Assembly: GCA_025094145.1 (NCBI GenBank)
Contig: JALLLS010000014.1
Span: 434,001-498,000, forward strand
Reading direction: 5' to 3'
DNA: 64,000 nt
From: Spinellus fusiger
Lineage: Eukaryota; Mucoromycota; Mucoromycetes; Mucorales; Phycomycetaceae
Below, one piece after another: positions 34,485-48,845 of this stretch. The notes beneath the pieces were generated by a model. The model was not told the origin of the DNA. It did not search any database and was given only the letters and a program-made list of their open reading frames with translations. The position numbers were made by a program, and so were the translations under genes. Every line of letters begins with the position of its first letter. The first letter of the stretch is position 1.

Positions 34485-36736
34485 CTAACGATCATAAGCA
34501 TGGCCTTCCTTTACCAACTTTACAAGATGGTTGAAAATACGCTCACCATCCTCATGTAATCCACTAAACACATAGATGAGTGACTGCACAGTTGTCCTTC
34601 TTGTGTATGTATATATATATATATACATATATACATATATCTGCCTTTGTCTGCTACTTACTTGTGAGCATACTCATTCGTAATCCACTGCTGGAAACCA
34701 CCAATCTCGGCGGCTGCTTTGACAGAAAGCTCACGATCCACATACCTGTTATTTTTCACACATTTAGATACCCATTCTTTTCTTTTCTTTTCTTTTTTCT
34801 TCCTATTCTTAACATTAGGACTTACATGTCATCATAGTAGCTAATACCAGCCACCAAAGCAGTGTTGGCATTCAATGCCTTCTTATCATAAAGCTCTCCC
34901 CACACATTCTCAGCCAACAGATGAGCAGCGTTCTTCAGAGGCTTTAGTTCTGCATAATCATCAAACATAAAAGGATGAATAGTTTCACCAGTAAAGTGGA
35001 TGACCTGGTCTGGCTTGATGTGTTGGTGCCGCCACTCAAAATCAACGGCAAAAGCACTTTCTTCACGCACACGTTCAGCTGACCAATTGCTTCTTTCATT
35101 CTGACAGTAGATGGCTTCGTGTAGCACAGCATACAAGACATTGCTATCCCATCGCTGCAGTTCCTGGATATGGTTCAGCGTACGGTAGCTCAAATGCGAC
35201 AGACGCTCGAGATCCCCATGAGCCAGGATGATTGTCTCGTGTAGGGTATCATAGCCACCAGCACCACCAAAAAGAATACCCAATTGAAGGAAGCGGCGGG
35301 GAGAGAGAGTGCCTCCATTAGGGACAGTGACGGTATTCTTGGAGAGATAGGCGTGTATTTCACGGACTCTTTCAATGTCCTTTGGATATTTCTTGTAGTA
35401 AAGCTTGTTTCTGGACAAGATGCGAGGATACAAAGCGCGATACACGTCATCAGGCGAGTTGACAAGAGGAGGAACGCCACCGGTGATGAAGGCTTGATCA
35501 ATGGACTCTGGACTAGAAGAAGAATGAGTGAGTTGTGGGAGTGGGTGAGTTGTGGGAGTGAGGGGCGGTGGAAAATGTCCAAGCGCAATCCTCCTTGCTT
35601 TTCTTTCTTTCTATTACCAACTCCTCCTCACTACTCCCATCATCCTAACGACAACAACAAGTACCCCTGGACCAACACTTACAATAAGGACAGATAAGTG
35701 GTAATGCAGAATCCACCAAAGCTCTGGCCTAGCAAGGTAATGCAGCGATCTTCCTTGAGGGCTCTTCCCTTGACAAGACGCTTTCGAATTGTTTCGCAAT
35801 CACGTACAATACTGTCAGCACGAAAAAAGGTTAAATAGCCTGCCTTGGCTTGGTCACTGTTGAGTCCAAGGTTGTTCATGAGTTCGGCAGAGATAGGCGT
35901 AGAATGGCCAGTACCGCGTTGATCAAGCAGGAGGATCTGGTAGCCTAGTTTAAAGGCTTCCTTCATCCAACCACTGGTCACGTTTTTTGGCAATCCTACT
36001 TCAAATCCTGGGCCACCCTAGAAAGCGTCATAATAATAACAGGAACAGTAATAAAAAGAACAATAAAAAGAACAATAAAAAGAACAATAGCAATAACAAG
36101 AACAATAGCAGTAACAAGAACAGTAACAAGAACAAGAACAGTAACAAGAACAGCAACAGCAACAGCAACAGCAACAAGACAAGAACAAGAACAAACAGTG
36201 ACAGTGTCTTTGTGAGTACTCTTGTTGGGTGTCCTACTCTCTTTCTGTCTTATTCTTATTTACCTGGAGATAGAGAAGAAAGGGCATTGTCTTCATTTCA
36301 TTTGTTTTGTCAATGGGTACAAGATGACGCACAAAGACCGTGATAGTCTCTGTCGATTTGATCTTGTAAGCTTAAGGGTGAGTTCGTCATTACAGAAGAG
36401 AGGATCCTTACATAATGGACACTCAAAGTAGCGGTCAAATACTTTAGCACCAGGAATCAAGTAAGATTCCACGGGCTCATCAAGGACATGTGTTTTTTCC
36501 TTTTGCATTTTGCTATTGTTGTTATTGTTGATCTTGGGTTTGTTATAGGAGGAGCTGGGTGTGACACTGGAAGGGGACTTTTGCGTGTCGTGAAATTTTT
36601 CTGGACAAGTGTTGGCTGGGCGTGGTAGCGTGGCACTAGGAAGATTTCTCTTGCTGTGTCGAGTGGCTCTGGTGTGTTTTGAAACCAATTTTCCCATTTG
36701 GTACCTGGTTAAGCTACTTGCCACAATTGTCAGCAT
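34485..36736 (-). CDS. Prolyl iminopeptidase-type alpha/beta hydrolase (S33 family), about 538 aa, six exons
   Basis: Exons: 36736-36412, 36370-36264, 36017-35683, 35512-34826, 34745-34662, 34563-34485. Removes N-terminal proline (or a similar residue) from peptides. Motifs: FDRYFECPLSYK and ITVFVRHLVP at the start of the fold, PFLLYLQ/GGPGFEVG (oxyanion loop, split by an intron), YQILLLDQRGTGHSTP, nucleophile elbow LLGQSFGGFCIT, SNVLYAVLHEAIYCQ, VIHFTGETIHPFMFDD, and a late His in GLHEDGERI. The first intron is only 41 nt, chosen because it gives the family PL-x-Y junction. The first ATG gives an ~80-residue basic, Ser/Pro-rich extension before the enzyme core; a later ATG (36697) or the Met just before the core would be shorter starts. 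The extension could be a mitochondrial presequence or simply 5' UTR. Confidence 0.9.
36018..36263. repeat. Purine/AAC-rich degenerate tandem repeat filling an intron
   Basis: The 246-nt intron between exons 2 and 3 of the iminopeptidase gene contains about 160 bp (36030-36200) of repeated aacaataaaaag, aacagtaacaag and aacagc units. These produce a long spurious Asn/Lys ORF on the plus strand. Confidence 0.88.
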
Positions 36737-37571
36737 TCAAAAAAATAAATAAAAAAACAAATGGAGATATCAGAAGTGTATCACAAAAATTCCCTTGTCA
36801 TTCACACATGTTTATTCTCTGCTTACTATTTGGCATTAATATAAGAAAGGGGAAATTGAGAGAAGAGCAAGGAGTGCAGGTGAGTGCAGGTGATTTGCAG
36901 GTGGGTGCAGATAGGTGAGTACAGGTGAGAATGGCAAGCGTACCAGAATATATAGTCACCAACAAGAAATAAGCAAAAAGGTAACAAAAAAAAAAAAAAG
37001 ACAAGTACAAAAGAAAGAGAAAAAAAAGCGAAAATGGGAAATGGGAAATGGGAAAAAAGAAAAGAAGAGGAGTATCAATTGCCTAAAGAGAGAAAATAAG
37101 ATTTTATAGACAAGCAATGTAAGTTGTGTCTCTATGTCTATTGCTATTGGACAATGGATTCACTAGAGCACTATGGATTCACTCCAAGGTGTGATTCCAT
37201 TCTTACCAGTGCAAATAGAAAGAGGAGATAGAAGAAATCACCGTCCTATCACACTTGATCTATTCACGGACTCCCTCTTCATGGATAGGAATTTCAAGTG
37301 CTAGAAGGGGATTTCAACTGCCAAAAAGAAAAAAGAAAAGAAAAAAGAAAAAAAACTCATCCACCCACACCCCACCCCTCTCTGTACAAGGGAGATGGGC
37401 GCGTGCCTTTATCACCTCCTACACATCCATACAAGAAGAAAGAGAGAGAAAAAGAAGAAAGAAAAAGAAAGAAAAAGAGATAAAGAGAAATACCCACCAA
37501 TCAACAACCCACAAGAAAGTGAAATAGTAGGAATAAGAGAAAGAGCGATGCGAGAAATAATAACAGAGAAA
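36737..37571. other. Spacer between iminopeptidase gene and the inverted-repeat structure
   Basis: Contains a GCAGGTGAGTGCAGGT-type short tandem repeat at about 36870-36925 and several A/G-rich tracts (36980-37060, 37320-37360, 37430-37490). These give spurious Lys-rich frames. The first few hundred bases should include the promoter of the minus-strand iminopeptidase gene. Confidence 0.45.
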
Positions 37572-38397
37572 TACAGTCATTTCAGGAAGCAAAGTCGCGG
37601 CTTCAGAATCTGGTGTCGCCCAAAAAATGTTTCTGTCCAACAATCAAGTCACTTGATCCAAATATGAAGTCGTGTTCGTGCTCAGTCATTGCCCTACAAA
37701 ACTCATCTATTTTATTCTCTATAAAGATGAGGCAATGGTTTCTGTCTCTCTTTTTTTTTCTCTTTCTGTCTCGGTCTATTTTGAAGACATCCAAAATGTG
37801 TCGTTATTTTTGTATGTAGAGATCGACATGTTGATAATGATAGTGATAATGATCATGGTGCTGGTGCTGATGCTGATGATAGGCACGGAGCTGAGTTTGT
37901 GGGTTTTGTTGATGGGGATGTGTTTATCATGGAAACACTTGCTGGCCATACCCAATGCCCCAAGAAGAGGCCTCCAGAGATACCTTATCCTGCAGCACAT
38001 TCAATTGTAGATAAATTGAACAATGGAGATGTTGTATGGAGTTATTCAATAAGCAATGCTATGCATTCTATTCTGAAAAAAAAGGGGGGGGGCTATAGTA
38101 TATCACTTTTTACAAGTAAAAACTCAAGTCCATCTGCTGCTGCTGCTGCTGCGTGACAATGGGGTGTTTGTATTCATGCAGCCCAGAGATGAAATGATCT
38201 CTGTTACAAAGATCCTGAAAACATGTCCGAAAGAACAAAAGCAAAAACTAGAACAAAAGCAAAAACTAGAACAAAAACAATAAAGACAATAAAGACATCA
38301 GATTGTCATTGTATTCTTCATAAAGAACATGAAGAATCTTTTTTTTTACATTCATAAGACTCCCTCTGATGTTCTAATTGAAATGTCAAAAGATAAT
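37572..38397 (+). repeat. Left arm of the long inverted repeat
   Basis: 826 bp, reverse complement of 41827-42653. It contains CAT/GAT-rich DNA around 37830-37890, a frame with HSIVDKLNNGDVVWSYSIS at about 37999-38060 resembling the first helix-turn-helix of Tc1/IS630-type transposases, a G9 run at 38074-38082, a (CTG)n run at about 38134-38152 and (caaaaactagaa)-type repeats at about 38235-38280. No arm-encoded protein is long enough to be a complete gene. Confidence 0.95.
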
Positions 38398-39260
38398 CCA
38401 GATCTCTGCCAATCTTACTATTTCTTGCATTGAGTGTCACTTTAGGACAGCGCAGTGTAGTCTGTCCATTCAACTAGTATCAAGAAATAAGACATTATAG
38501 TGTCATGGAGAATGATTCTATCTATAGATCTACGTATATTAGGATGTATATCAACTCTCTAGTATAAATATCTATCTCTCCTTTACTCTATCCTCATAAA
38601 CTGGACCTCATTGAACAGTTCTGGCAAGTTGTCCAGAGTAAAGTGAAGCAAAATAAGTAGTTGGAAGAGTTACTAATGAAATGAGATGCCCAACAATCTC
38701 AGCCAGCACCGACATTAATAATGATAATAATACCCTTGATAATAACAGTAGTAACAATAACTAAGACAGTTGTTTTGTTTGATAGCTACTTTATCACAAG
38801 GATTTGTCATCTCTTATCATTATAGCTATAACCTCATTTATCTTCCATCTTCCACACTATTTATCTTTATCAAATAGAATCTTATCATAGTTTTCAAGTA
38901 TTGGTATAAATACCCTCTCCATTGTCATAATAAACCTGCAGTCTGAGATCTACTTTCTTCCTGATAAGTATCCTCTTTATTCTCTCTACACACAACACTG
39001 AGCACTTCTGTCTGTCCATGTCCTTGTCCATTTCTTACTTTTTGGCCAAAAAGGAACCATAGTGTGATAATTCATATATGACTTTTCAAAGTGCAAGAAA
39101 CCACATTTAACAAACACATAGAAAAACAATAGAACGATGCACCAAGAGTTATCAGGGCAACGCAATACATAAATACAACAGAGTGTGTGTCAAGATGATT
39201 ATGAAACTTGGGTATATTTTATGCACCAATGTAATGAATACAAAGTCAGAACCTGCTTTG
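38398..39260 (+). pseudogene. Relic of an IS630/Tc1-type DDE transposase C-terminus in AT-rich DNA
   Basis: At about 38607-38660 the plus strand reads LIEQFWQVVQSKVKQNK and then a stop. This matches the N/D-x-IE-x-FW block around the third catalytic residue of IS630/Tc1-type transposases. The preceding Tyr/Ser/Pro-rich residues (SPLLYP) also resemble the family. The rest of the interval shows only stops and AT-rich sequence. Together with the arm-encoded helix-turn-helix it suggests an internally deleted element. Confidence 0.45.
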
Positions 39261-39800
39261 CATAAAGAGTGTTCACACTGAGCACACCCTCTAACTTTAC
39301 TCGCCTCCAACGCCCGTGCTAATCTCGACAAAACCCTTGCCTTTTTCCTTCTCCAGTGCACCTCTGCCTGACTGCCTGGATGGCATAATCCACTTATAAG
39401 AGCTGGTATTCCCTCATGGATCGATAGCTCTTCTTCTTCTCCTCTCATTTACCTTGGCCATCTCCTCATCCACCCTCCTTCACAGCACAACACCTACGCC
39501 ACTTAACTCCTCGCCACCCTACAGTAATTAGAAAGCCTATTGAAAGGCACCTATGTCTAATGTGACTAAGAATGTCTGGTTTTGTCTGTTGCATGGCAAC
39601 CTGTCTTCTTCATCACTTCTTTATCATATTATGCCCACCATTGTCCTGTCACTCACATGCTGCCTACACTCCCACCCTCGCCACAGTCCTAACCATTTCT
39701 TGGTGACTTGTGTTCACTATGCTCTCCCATTCATACCTCTCAATGCAACCTATGACTGCGTAAAGAGGCTTAATAAAAAGGTGTCTTAAACAAAAAAAAA
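39261..39800 (+). mobile_element. Possible 3' end of a non-LTR retrotransposon (LINE-like relic)
   Basis: Base composition becomes markedly richer in C here than in surrounding DNA. A frame at 39553-39789 reads KNVWFCLLHGNLSSSSLL, then IMPTIVLSLTCCLHSHP, then HFLVTCVH. This resembles the zinc-binding segment after the reverse transcriptase of LINEs (W-x-LLHGNL ... C-x2-C ... HFL-x2-C). An A-rich tail follows at about 39789-39801. Upstream, 39261-39550 has interrupted frames of similar composition. No reverse-transcriptase core is present, so the identity is tentative. Confidence 0.35.
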
Positions 39801-39827
39801 TTCACACTGAGAGACAACCATGCTATT

Positions 39828-40285
39828 CAGCCACACTCAATTGAGTTTAATACTTTTGAAACTAAATTTCAGGAGGAAATAGATAGGATATGTTCAACAC
39901 TTTAACACACTTTACATTTGATATAGAAGTCTCAAGCTTAAGCATACAAAAGCTCTATATATTTAATTATAGAAAATAGAATAATAATATAGTTAATATT
40001 TCGTAGGGTCTCTCTTGGCATCAATGACTGTCTGACATCTGTCTGTCATACTTTTAACTCACCGTTGTTCAAGCTCAACACCAACTGTCTCTCACTCCTC
40101 TACAAGTAGTCTTCAAACTTTCTACATTAGTAATAGATACTCTTTTTTCTTCAGTTTGTCTTTCCAAGGCCCACCAGAGATGTTCAACTGGGTTTAATTC
40201 AGGGTTTTGTACAGATCAGTAATCAAAGCCTCGAGTCTGATATGTCTCTTTCCATCATCTGGTATAGGCCCCAGCAGAACAGCTA
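39828..40285 (-). mobile_element. Tc1-like transposon fragment, copy 2
   Basis: A second copy of the 458-bp terminus plus C-terminal coding part seen at 28124-28581, in the same orientation. It shares the same frameshifts and stops (NPELNPVEHLWWALERQT and RCQTVIDAKRDPTKY in different frames). Sequence similarity ends abruptly at 40285, where copy 1 continues into more transposase. No TA precedes the left end (flank ATT). It sits inside the inverted-repeat structure. Confidence 0.88.
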
Positions 40286-41826
40286 TCACATTTGCCCAAC
40301 AAAACTGTTTCTCATTATTTTTAGTTAACGCCGGCTTATGGGCTGGAAAAAAAAAGAGCCAGACCACAATTGATTGCAGTGGCTGATAATAATATTTCTA
40401 CATACACCAACCTCAGACTTCAACATTTCCAATTTCAGTTGATTGTATGAGGCAAATGGACCCTTTCTAATAATATTTTCCGAATGTCCAAAGTCCCTTT
40501 CATTCACTTTTTTGGGGTTTTCCATGACTCTCCAGATGTAACAGTGATATGTGTTCATTGATATTTAGAATACTATTTTGAACTATGGGCTTATTCCTCT
40601 CAACTGTGCTTTCAATGACAGTCAACCTTAATCCAGCCTCCAACAGGTAATAAATGCCCTATCATCTTCTATCCCTTGCCTTATCCTATTCTCCACAAAT
40701 GTGAGTTTATGACTATCTATTTGATATAGTGTGTTGGTTTGACACTATTTATTTAGAAAGAAAGTTTGATGTAAAAATAAATACTTTCTTTTTATCAAGT
40801 ATTCAGCAGGTATTAAATCCAATTGGTTGTGGGTGTATAAAACTTCCATTGAGAAGCTGTCACTATTACTATAGCATAAAATGTTATCATTAGATAGAGA
40901 GATCATCCTAATGACACGCTATTTTGGGATTTTGCTTCTTTGATGAAATTATAAATAGTTGAAATTTTAAAGTGTTGTGGTTATTCTCATAGCACTGGTA
41001 GGATACTTGTATCTTTCAACTTATGAGAGATTGCTTGATTGTAGTATAAACAAGTACATTCTTATGGATTTGGTGTAATGTCTACACATCTATTATCTTT
41101 TACAATCAACTTTTCAATAGGAATAAGAGTTTTTTATTATTTAAATATCCGAACCTCATCTACTCTACTTGTTTATCTTGTGTTTGTTAAAACAAGGCCT
41201 GGTCAGAAATATAATTTTCTGTTAAGTATTATTATTTTACTAAAAGTTATTAATAGTTTTTAAGGAAATCTATAACCTATTTTAATTGTGTTTGTTTTAT
41301 AATAGATACTATCTATATCAAAGATAATAACAGACCCTTTGTGATTATGTTTAATTAAGATATGTTAAGATATAAATAAATGTAGGATCATATATAATGT
41401 AAACAATAAATCTTTAGACCTAGAGAAACTATTGTTGCTATTAACATCAGATATTAGATTTCTTCTTATCACTAATTTATAAAGCTTTTCAAGATAAACG
41501 TTATTCTCACTACATTATACATATAGAACTATAATGAGATTCATCACTGTGTTGTTAAACAATTGAATATATATGAATATATAGGAATATAAATTATCAA
41601 TAGAGCTATAAGTTTTGTATAGGATATATACAGTAGTTTATTAATTCTATAATTTTAAATAATGATTTATGTGTATTATGTTAGCATATAAAGATATATG
41701 CATATACAATATTCATTTTGTTAAATAATATTTTATGTTACAGCATAGTCTTTCTGTCTAGACATGGAGTCTGTTCCTGGATTCCCTTTTCATATATGCA
41801 CATGATTGGCATACAAATACACATCT
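40286..41826. other. AT-rich interior of the inverted-repeat structure
   Basis: 1.5 kb. A 77-codon minus-strand frame at 40325-40558 (MENPKKVNERDFGHSENII and onward) is less AT-biased than its surroundings and may be another transposon scrap; I do not recognise it. The remainder is AT-rich with no motif. Confidence 0.4.
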
Positions 41827-42653
41827 ATTATCTTTTGACATTTCAATTAGAACATCAGAGGGAGTCTTATGAATGTAAAAAAAAAAGATTCTTCATGTTC
41901 TTTATGAAGAATACAATGACAATCTGATGTCTTTATTGTCTTTATTGTTTTTGTTCTAGTTTTTGCTTTTGTTCTAGTTTTTGCTTTTGTTCTTTCGGAC
42001 ATGTTTTCAGGATCTTTGTAACAGAGATCATTTCATCTCTGGGCTGCATGAATACAAACACCCCATTGTCACGCAGCAGCAGCAGCAGCAGATGGACTTG
42101 AGTTTTTACTTGTAAAAAGTGATATACTATAGCCCCCCCCCTTTTTTTTCAGAATAGAATGCATAGCATTGCTTATTGAATAACTCCATACAACATCTCC
42201 ATTGTTCAATTTATCTACAATTGAATGTGCTGCAGGATAAGGTATCTCTGGAGGCCTCTTCTTGGGGCATTGGGTATGGCCAGCAAGTGTTTCCATGATA
42301 AACACATCCCCATCAACAAAACCCACAAACTCAGCTCCGTGCCTATCATCAGCATCAGCACCAGCACCATGATCATTATCACTATCATTATCAACATGTC
42401 GATCTCTACATACAAAAATAACGACACATTTTGGATGTCTTCAAAATAGACCGAGACAGAAAGAGAAAAAAAAAGAGAGACAGAAACCATTGCCTCATCT
42501 TTATAGAGAATAAAATAGATGAGTTTTGTAGGGCAATGACTGAGCACGAACACGACTTCATATTTGGATCAAGTGACTTGATTGTTGGACAGAAACATTT
42601 TTTGGGCGACACCAGATTCTGAAGCCGCGACTTTGCTTCCTGAAATGACTGTA
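41827..42653 (-). repeat. Right arm of the long inverted repeat
   Basis: 827 bp, reverse complement of 37572-38397. All four open frames of the left arm recur here with identical translations on the opposite strand. The right arm ends 185 bp downstream of the transporter stop codon, so it may lie in or near that gene's 3' UTR. Confidence 0.95.
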
Positions 42654-42837
42654 GAAGAATAGAAAATAGAAAAATAGAAGTAAAAAGTAGTAATAAGGAA
42701 TTTGTGTTTTCCATTTTGATATTTCCAGTTTAGGCATGTATCGTTTGGTGATACCCCACAGATCTATGCATAAGAAAGAAGAAAAGATAGAACAATAACA
42801 AGTGTCTTGCGTTCTTTCTCCTTCTGTAGAGAGCATG

Positions 42838-44979
42838 TTATGTTCTATGAGAAATGCACTCTTGGGTAGGATCAAGAGATTCTGATGAATTCCACTGCTG
42901 GAGGGTTAATACAGTAACTGTCACCATACTATATAAGAATCATTTATCATCCATCATTAATTCTCCATCATCCATCATCCATCATCCATAGCGACTACTC
43001 ACCCAAAGACGCCTACAGCCATCAACACAATATTTGCACACTGTCGACCCAGTGGTAATGAAAGCGCCTTGAGATGGAAGAGAGGAGGAAACACAAAACA
43101 CAACGGCATACAAAACAATGCCCCCACCAAAGACACAAACTTATCCAATTTATCCTTGGAGCCGACAATGGCAATCCACGCACACAGAAACACCACCAAC
43201 ACACGAAACACATTCTTCTGCCACTTGACAATGGCGTTGTTCTTACCAGAGCGAGTAGTGAACAGTCCGTTCTCCATAATACGAATAGCAGGAAACAGCT
43301 GTAGTGGAATGGAAAGACAAATGGCCAAGGAATACAGCAGCTGAATAGAGGACACCACTGGATCCTTACTCGGCAAATTCAAAAGAATAATGGTTTTGAC
43401 ATGATCACCAAATACCAGGTAAGAAAGAGCACTCATCGACACAAACAAAAGAGCAATAAAGAACAGAGCCCGCTTCAGCACCATGGGGAACTTTTGAGGA
43501 TCCTTCATGGACTCTGTAATAGGAATGACTGTATTCACTGCATGTGAGCCTCCCTCTCCTCTTTCACTGAACAGTAAAGAATAGACTTACCCAACCCAAC
43601 CCCCTCAAAGGTAAACACAGCTGTCCCAATGAACAGTGGAAAGTGCAGAGGATTCCAATACACGACGGGGGCACTTCCCACATGGACTAGTTCTCTCATA
43701 TCATAGTAAAAGAGATAGCCAAGACCAATAACAATAAACACATCGCCAATCAGAGCAAACACAGACAGTCGCTGGATCTTGCGGATCATGGCCAAGGGAA
43801 TAAACGCAAAGCTCTGAGCAAGAATCAAGAGATGCATTGGCATCAGCACCCTGCACTTTGAAAAGGCAAGCACAAGCGACTGGAGATTCTCGGCTACAAA
43901 GATCATATAGGCACATACAAATCCTATCTGTGAAAGGGTGATGGCCACCAATACAGCTGTTCTCATCCACTGGCCATAGAGAACACCACCCATATCACCA
44001 AAGCTAGCAGGTACAACAAGACGGGTCTGAACAAGAAGCATAAAAGACCAGTAGCAGACCAGGGCGAGTACAACAATCCCCACCATGGAAAAGACAAGAC
44101 CACCGTTATCGAAGCTTGACATGTGGGCATCAGTGAAAAAGAGTCCTTTCTGTGTTTATACACATAGATGGATAGATGTAGCTAGGTAGGGAGTGAGGGA
44201 AGAAACGTATACACTTACGCCTTTGGAAGAAACATGATTCCAGTGGTGACAAATGACTTTAGGAGAAGAAACATGGCCTTTCCTGGTGTGGCCTTTCCTT
44301 GCAGTGTATGGCCTGGCCTTGATCGGGATAAAAGTGGCATGGTCTCTCGTGCGTGAAGATGTCTGTAGTGAATGGGTTGGTGGCCTTTCTGTGATGCCTG
44401 TGTTTGTGCTGTTGAGTTATTGTTAGGGGCATTGGAGGTGGCTGGAGAGGGCAGCAAGGAGAGAGAAGAGGTGTTGGTATGGAGTAAAGCACTTGGATAG
44501 GCTGTCCCGCTCCCTTCATCCGAGGACTCATAGGACGTTGCTTGGGAGGTATCACTTTCACTCGAGTCATCATCACTCAAGTCTTCTCCTCCAAAGTGTC
44601 CATAAAGACATAAGAATTCAACAAAACTACTAGTGACAATATTAGGCAGGGTCTTTCCTTGTCGTTGTGCTTGAGTGAGAAGATGGTAACGACGAAACCC
44701 ACCGGGCTGTTTCAATGACTGTAGCAGTGGATCAGTGGACATGGTACGAGTGGCTGGGAGAGAGATAGACTGAGTGCGTTCTCTTCTCTGCTGTGTACTA
44801 TCAATGCGTGCTGTCCATTTATATATTTCATCCACAACAGCTCCTCCTGGTAGTTGGTGGTGAGCAGTGTAATGGTCGCTTGGTTGTCGTGTGAGTGGGT
44901 TGGGTTGGAAGATAAGGTGACGTTTTACTACTTTGGCTACTTGTTCTACTGGCAAGTCAATTGTCAGTGAGCGTTCCAT
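42838..44979 (-). CDS. Amino acid transporter of the AAAP family (AVT3/AVT4-like), 633 aa, four exons
   Basis: Exons: 44979-44219, 44114-43591, 43528-43003, 42928-42838; phases agree. The N-terminal ~230 residues are hydrophilic, with acidic/Ser clusters (EDLSDDDSSESD) and a dileucine-like stretch, as in fungal vacuolar AVT proteins. Membrane helix 1 carries LLLKSFVTTGIMFLPKAF/DNGG, the family signature. Later landmarks are LSQIGFVCAYMIFVAENLQS, FPLFIGTAVFTFEGVGLVIP followed by ITESMKDPQKFP, and the last helix MVTVTVLTLQQW. About ten to eleven hydrophobic segments can be counted. It probably exports neutral amino acids across the vacuolar membrane, by family analogy. Start chosen at 44979 because the upstream frame is only translated microsatellite. 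The last exon is short and easily missed. Confidence 0.92.
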
Positions 44980-45049
44980 TGTTAGTGAGAAAGCAAAGAG
45001 AGGAGAAAGAAGAGAAAGAGTATATTTTATTATAATTATAAGTGTTGTT

Positions 45050-45075
45050 GTTAGAGTTAATAATATTATTAGAGT

Positions 45076-45107
<32 letters not shown>

Positions 45108-45180
45108 TTATTATCACTGTTATTATCATTATCACTACTACTGATATTATCACTGTTATTATCATTATCACTACTACTGA

Positions 45181-45216
<36 letters not shown>

Positions 45217-45235
45217 CACTTTATTATTATCAGGA
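45050..45235. repeat. GATAAT / ATTATC microsatellite between two genes
   Basis: A degenerate trinucleotide-type repeat of about 185 bp occupies most of the 277-bp spacer between the end of the dehydroquinate synthase gene and the transporter start. Its unit structure yields a spurious Ile/Met-rich extension of the transporter frame. The transporter promoter must therefore overlap it. Confidence 0.88.
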
Positions 45236-45256
45236 TAAAGAAACAGATGAAAAGAA

Positions 45257-48845
<3,589 letters not shown>

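Larger units (their letters stand above)
37572..42653. mobile_element. Fold-back-like structure with 826/827-bp inverted arms
   Basis: Left arm 37572-38397 and right arm 41827-42653 are reverse complements over their whole length; the only difference noticed is one base in an A/T run (9 versus 10). The outer ends are TACAGTCATTTCAGG and its complement, compatible with a CAGT-type terminus flanked by TA. The 3.43-kb interior holds a DDE-transposase relic (about 38600-38665), a possible LINE end (39553-39800), the second Tc1 fragment (39828-40285) and AT-rich DNA. The arms themselves encode a possible helix-turn-helix (HSIVDKLNNGDVVWSYSIS). Possible origins are a foldback transposon, an inverted duplication by aberrant transposition, or an assembly artefact. 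Confidence 0.55.

Noticed and set aside
35987..36343. Asn/Lys-rich 118-codon plus-strand frame
   Set aside because: Produced by AAC/AAG repeats in an intron of the minus-strand iminopeptidase gene.
37255..37667. Several overlapping Lys/Arg-rich frames
   Set aside because: They follow purine-rich simple sequence in three frames at once, the mark of composition rather than coding.
37672..38010. 112-codon frame duplicated in both inverted arms
   Set aside because: Identical in both arms only because the DNA is duplicated; composition (Met/Leu/Ile/Val from CAT/GAT repeats) and the competing frames argue against a real protein.
44980..45219. Ile/Met-rich N-terminal extension of the transporter frame
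   Set aside because: The 80 extra residues are the GATAAT microsatellite; the Met at 44979 begins normal protein sequence.
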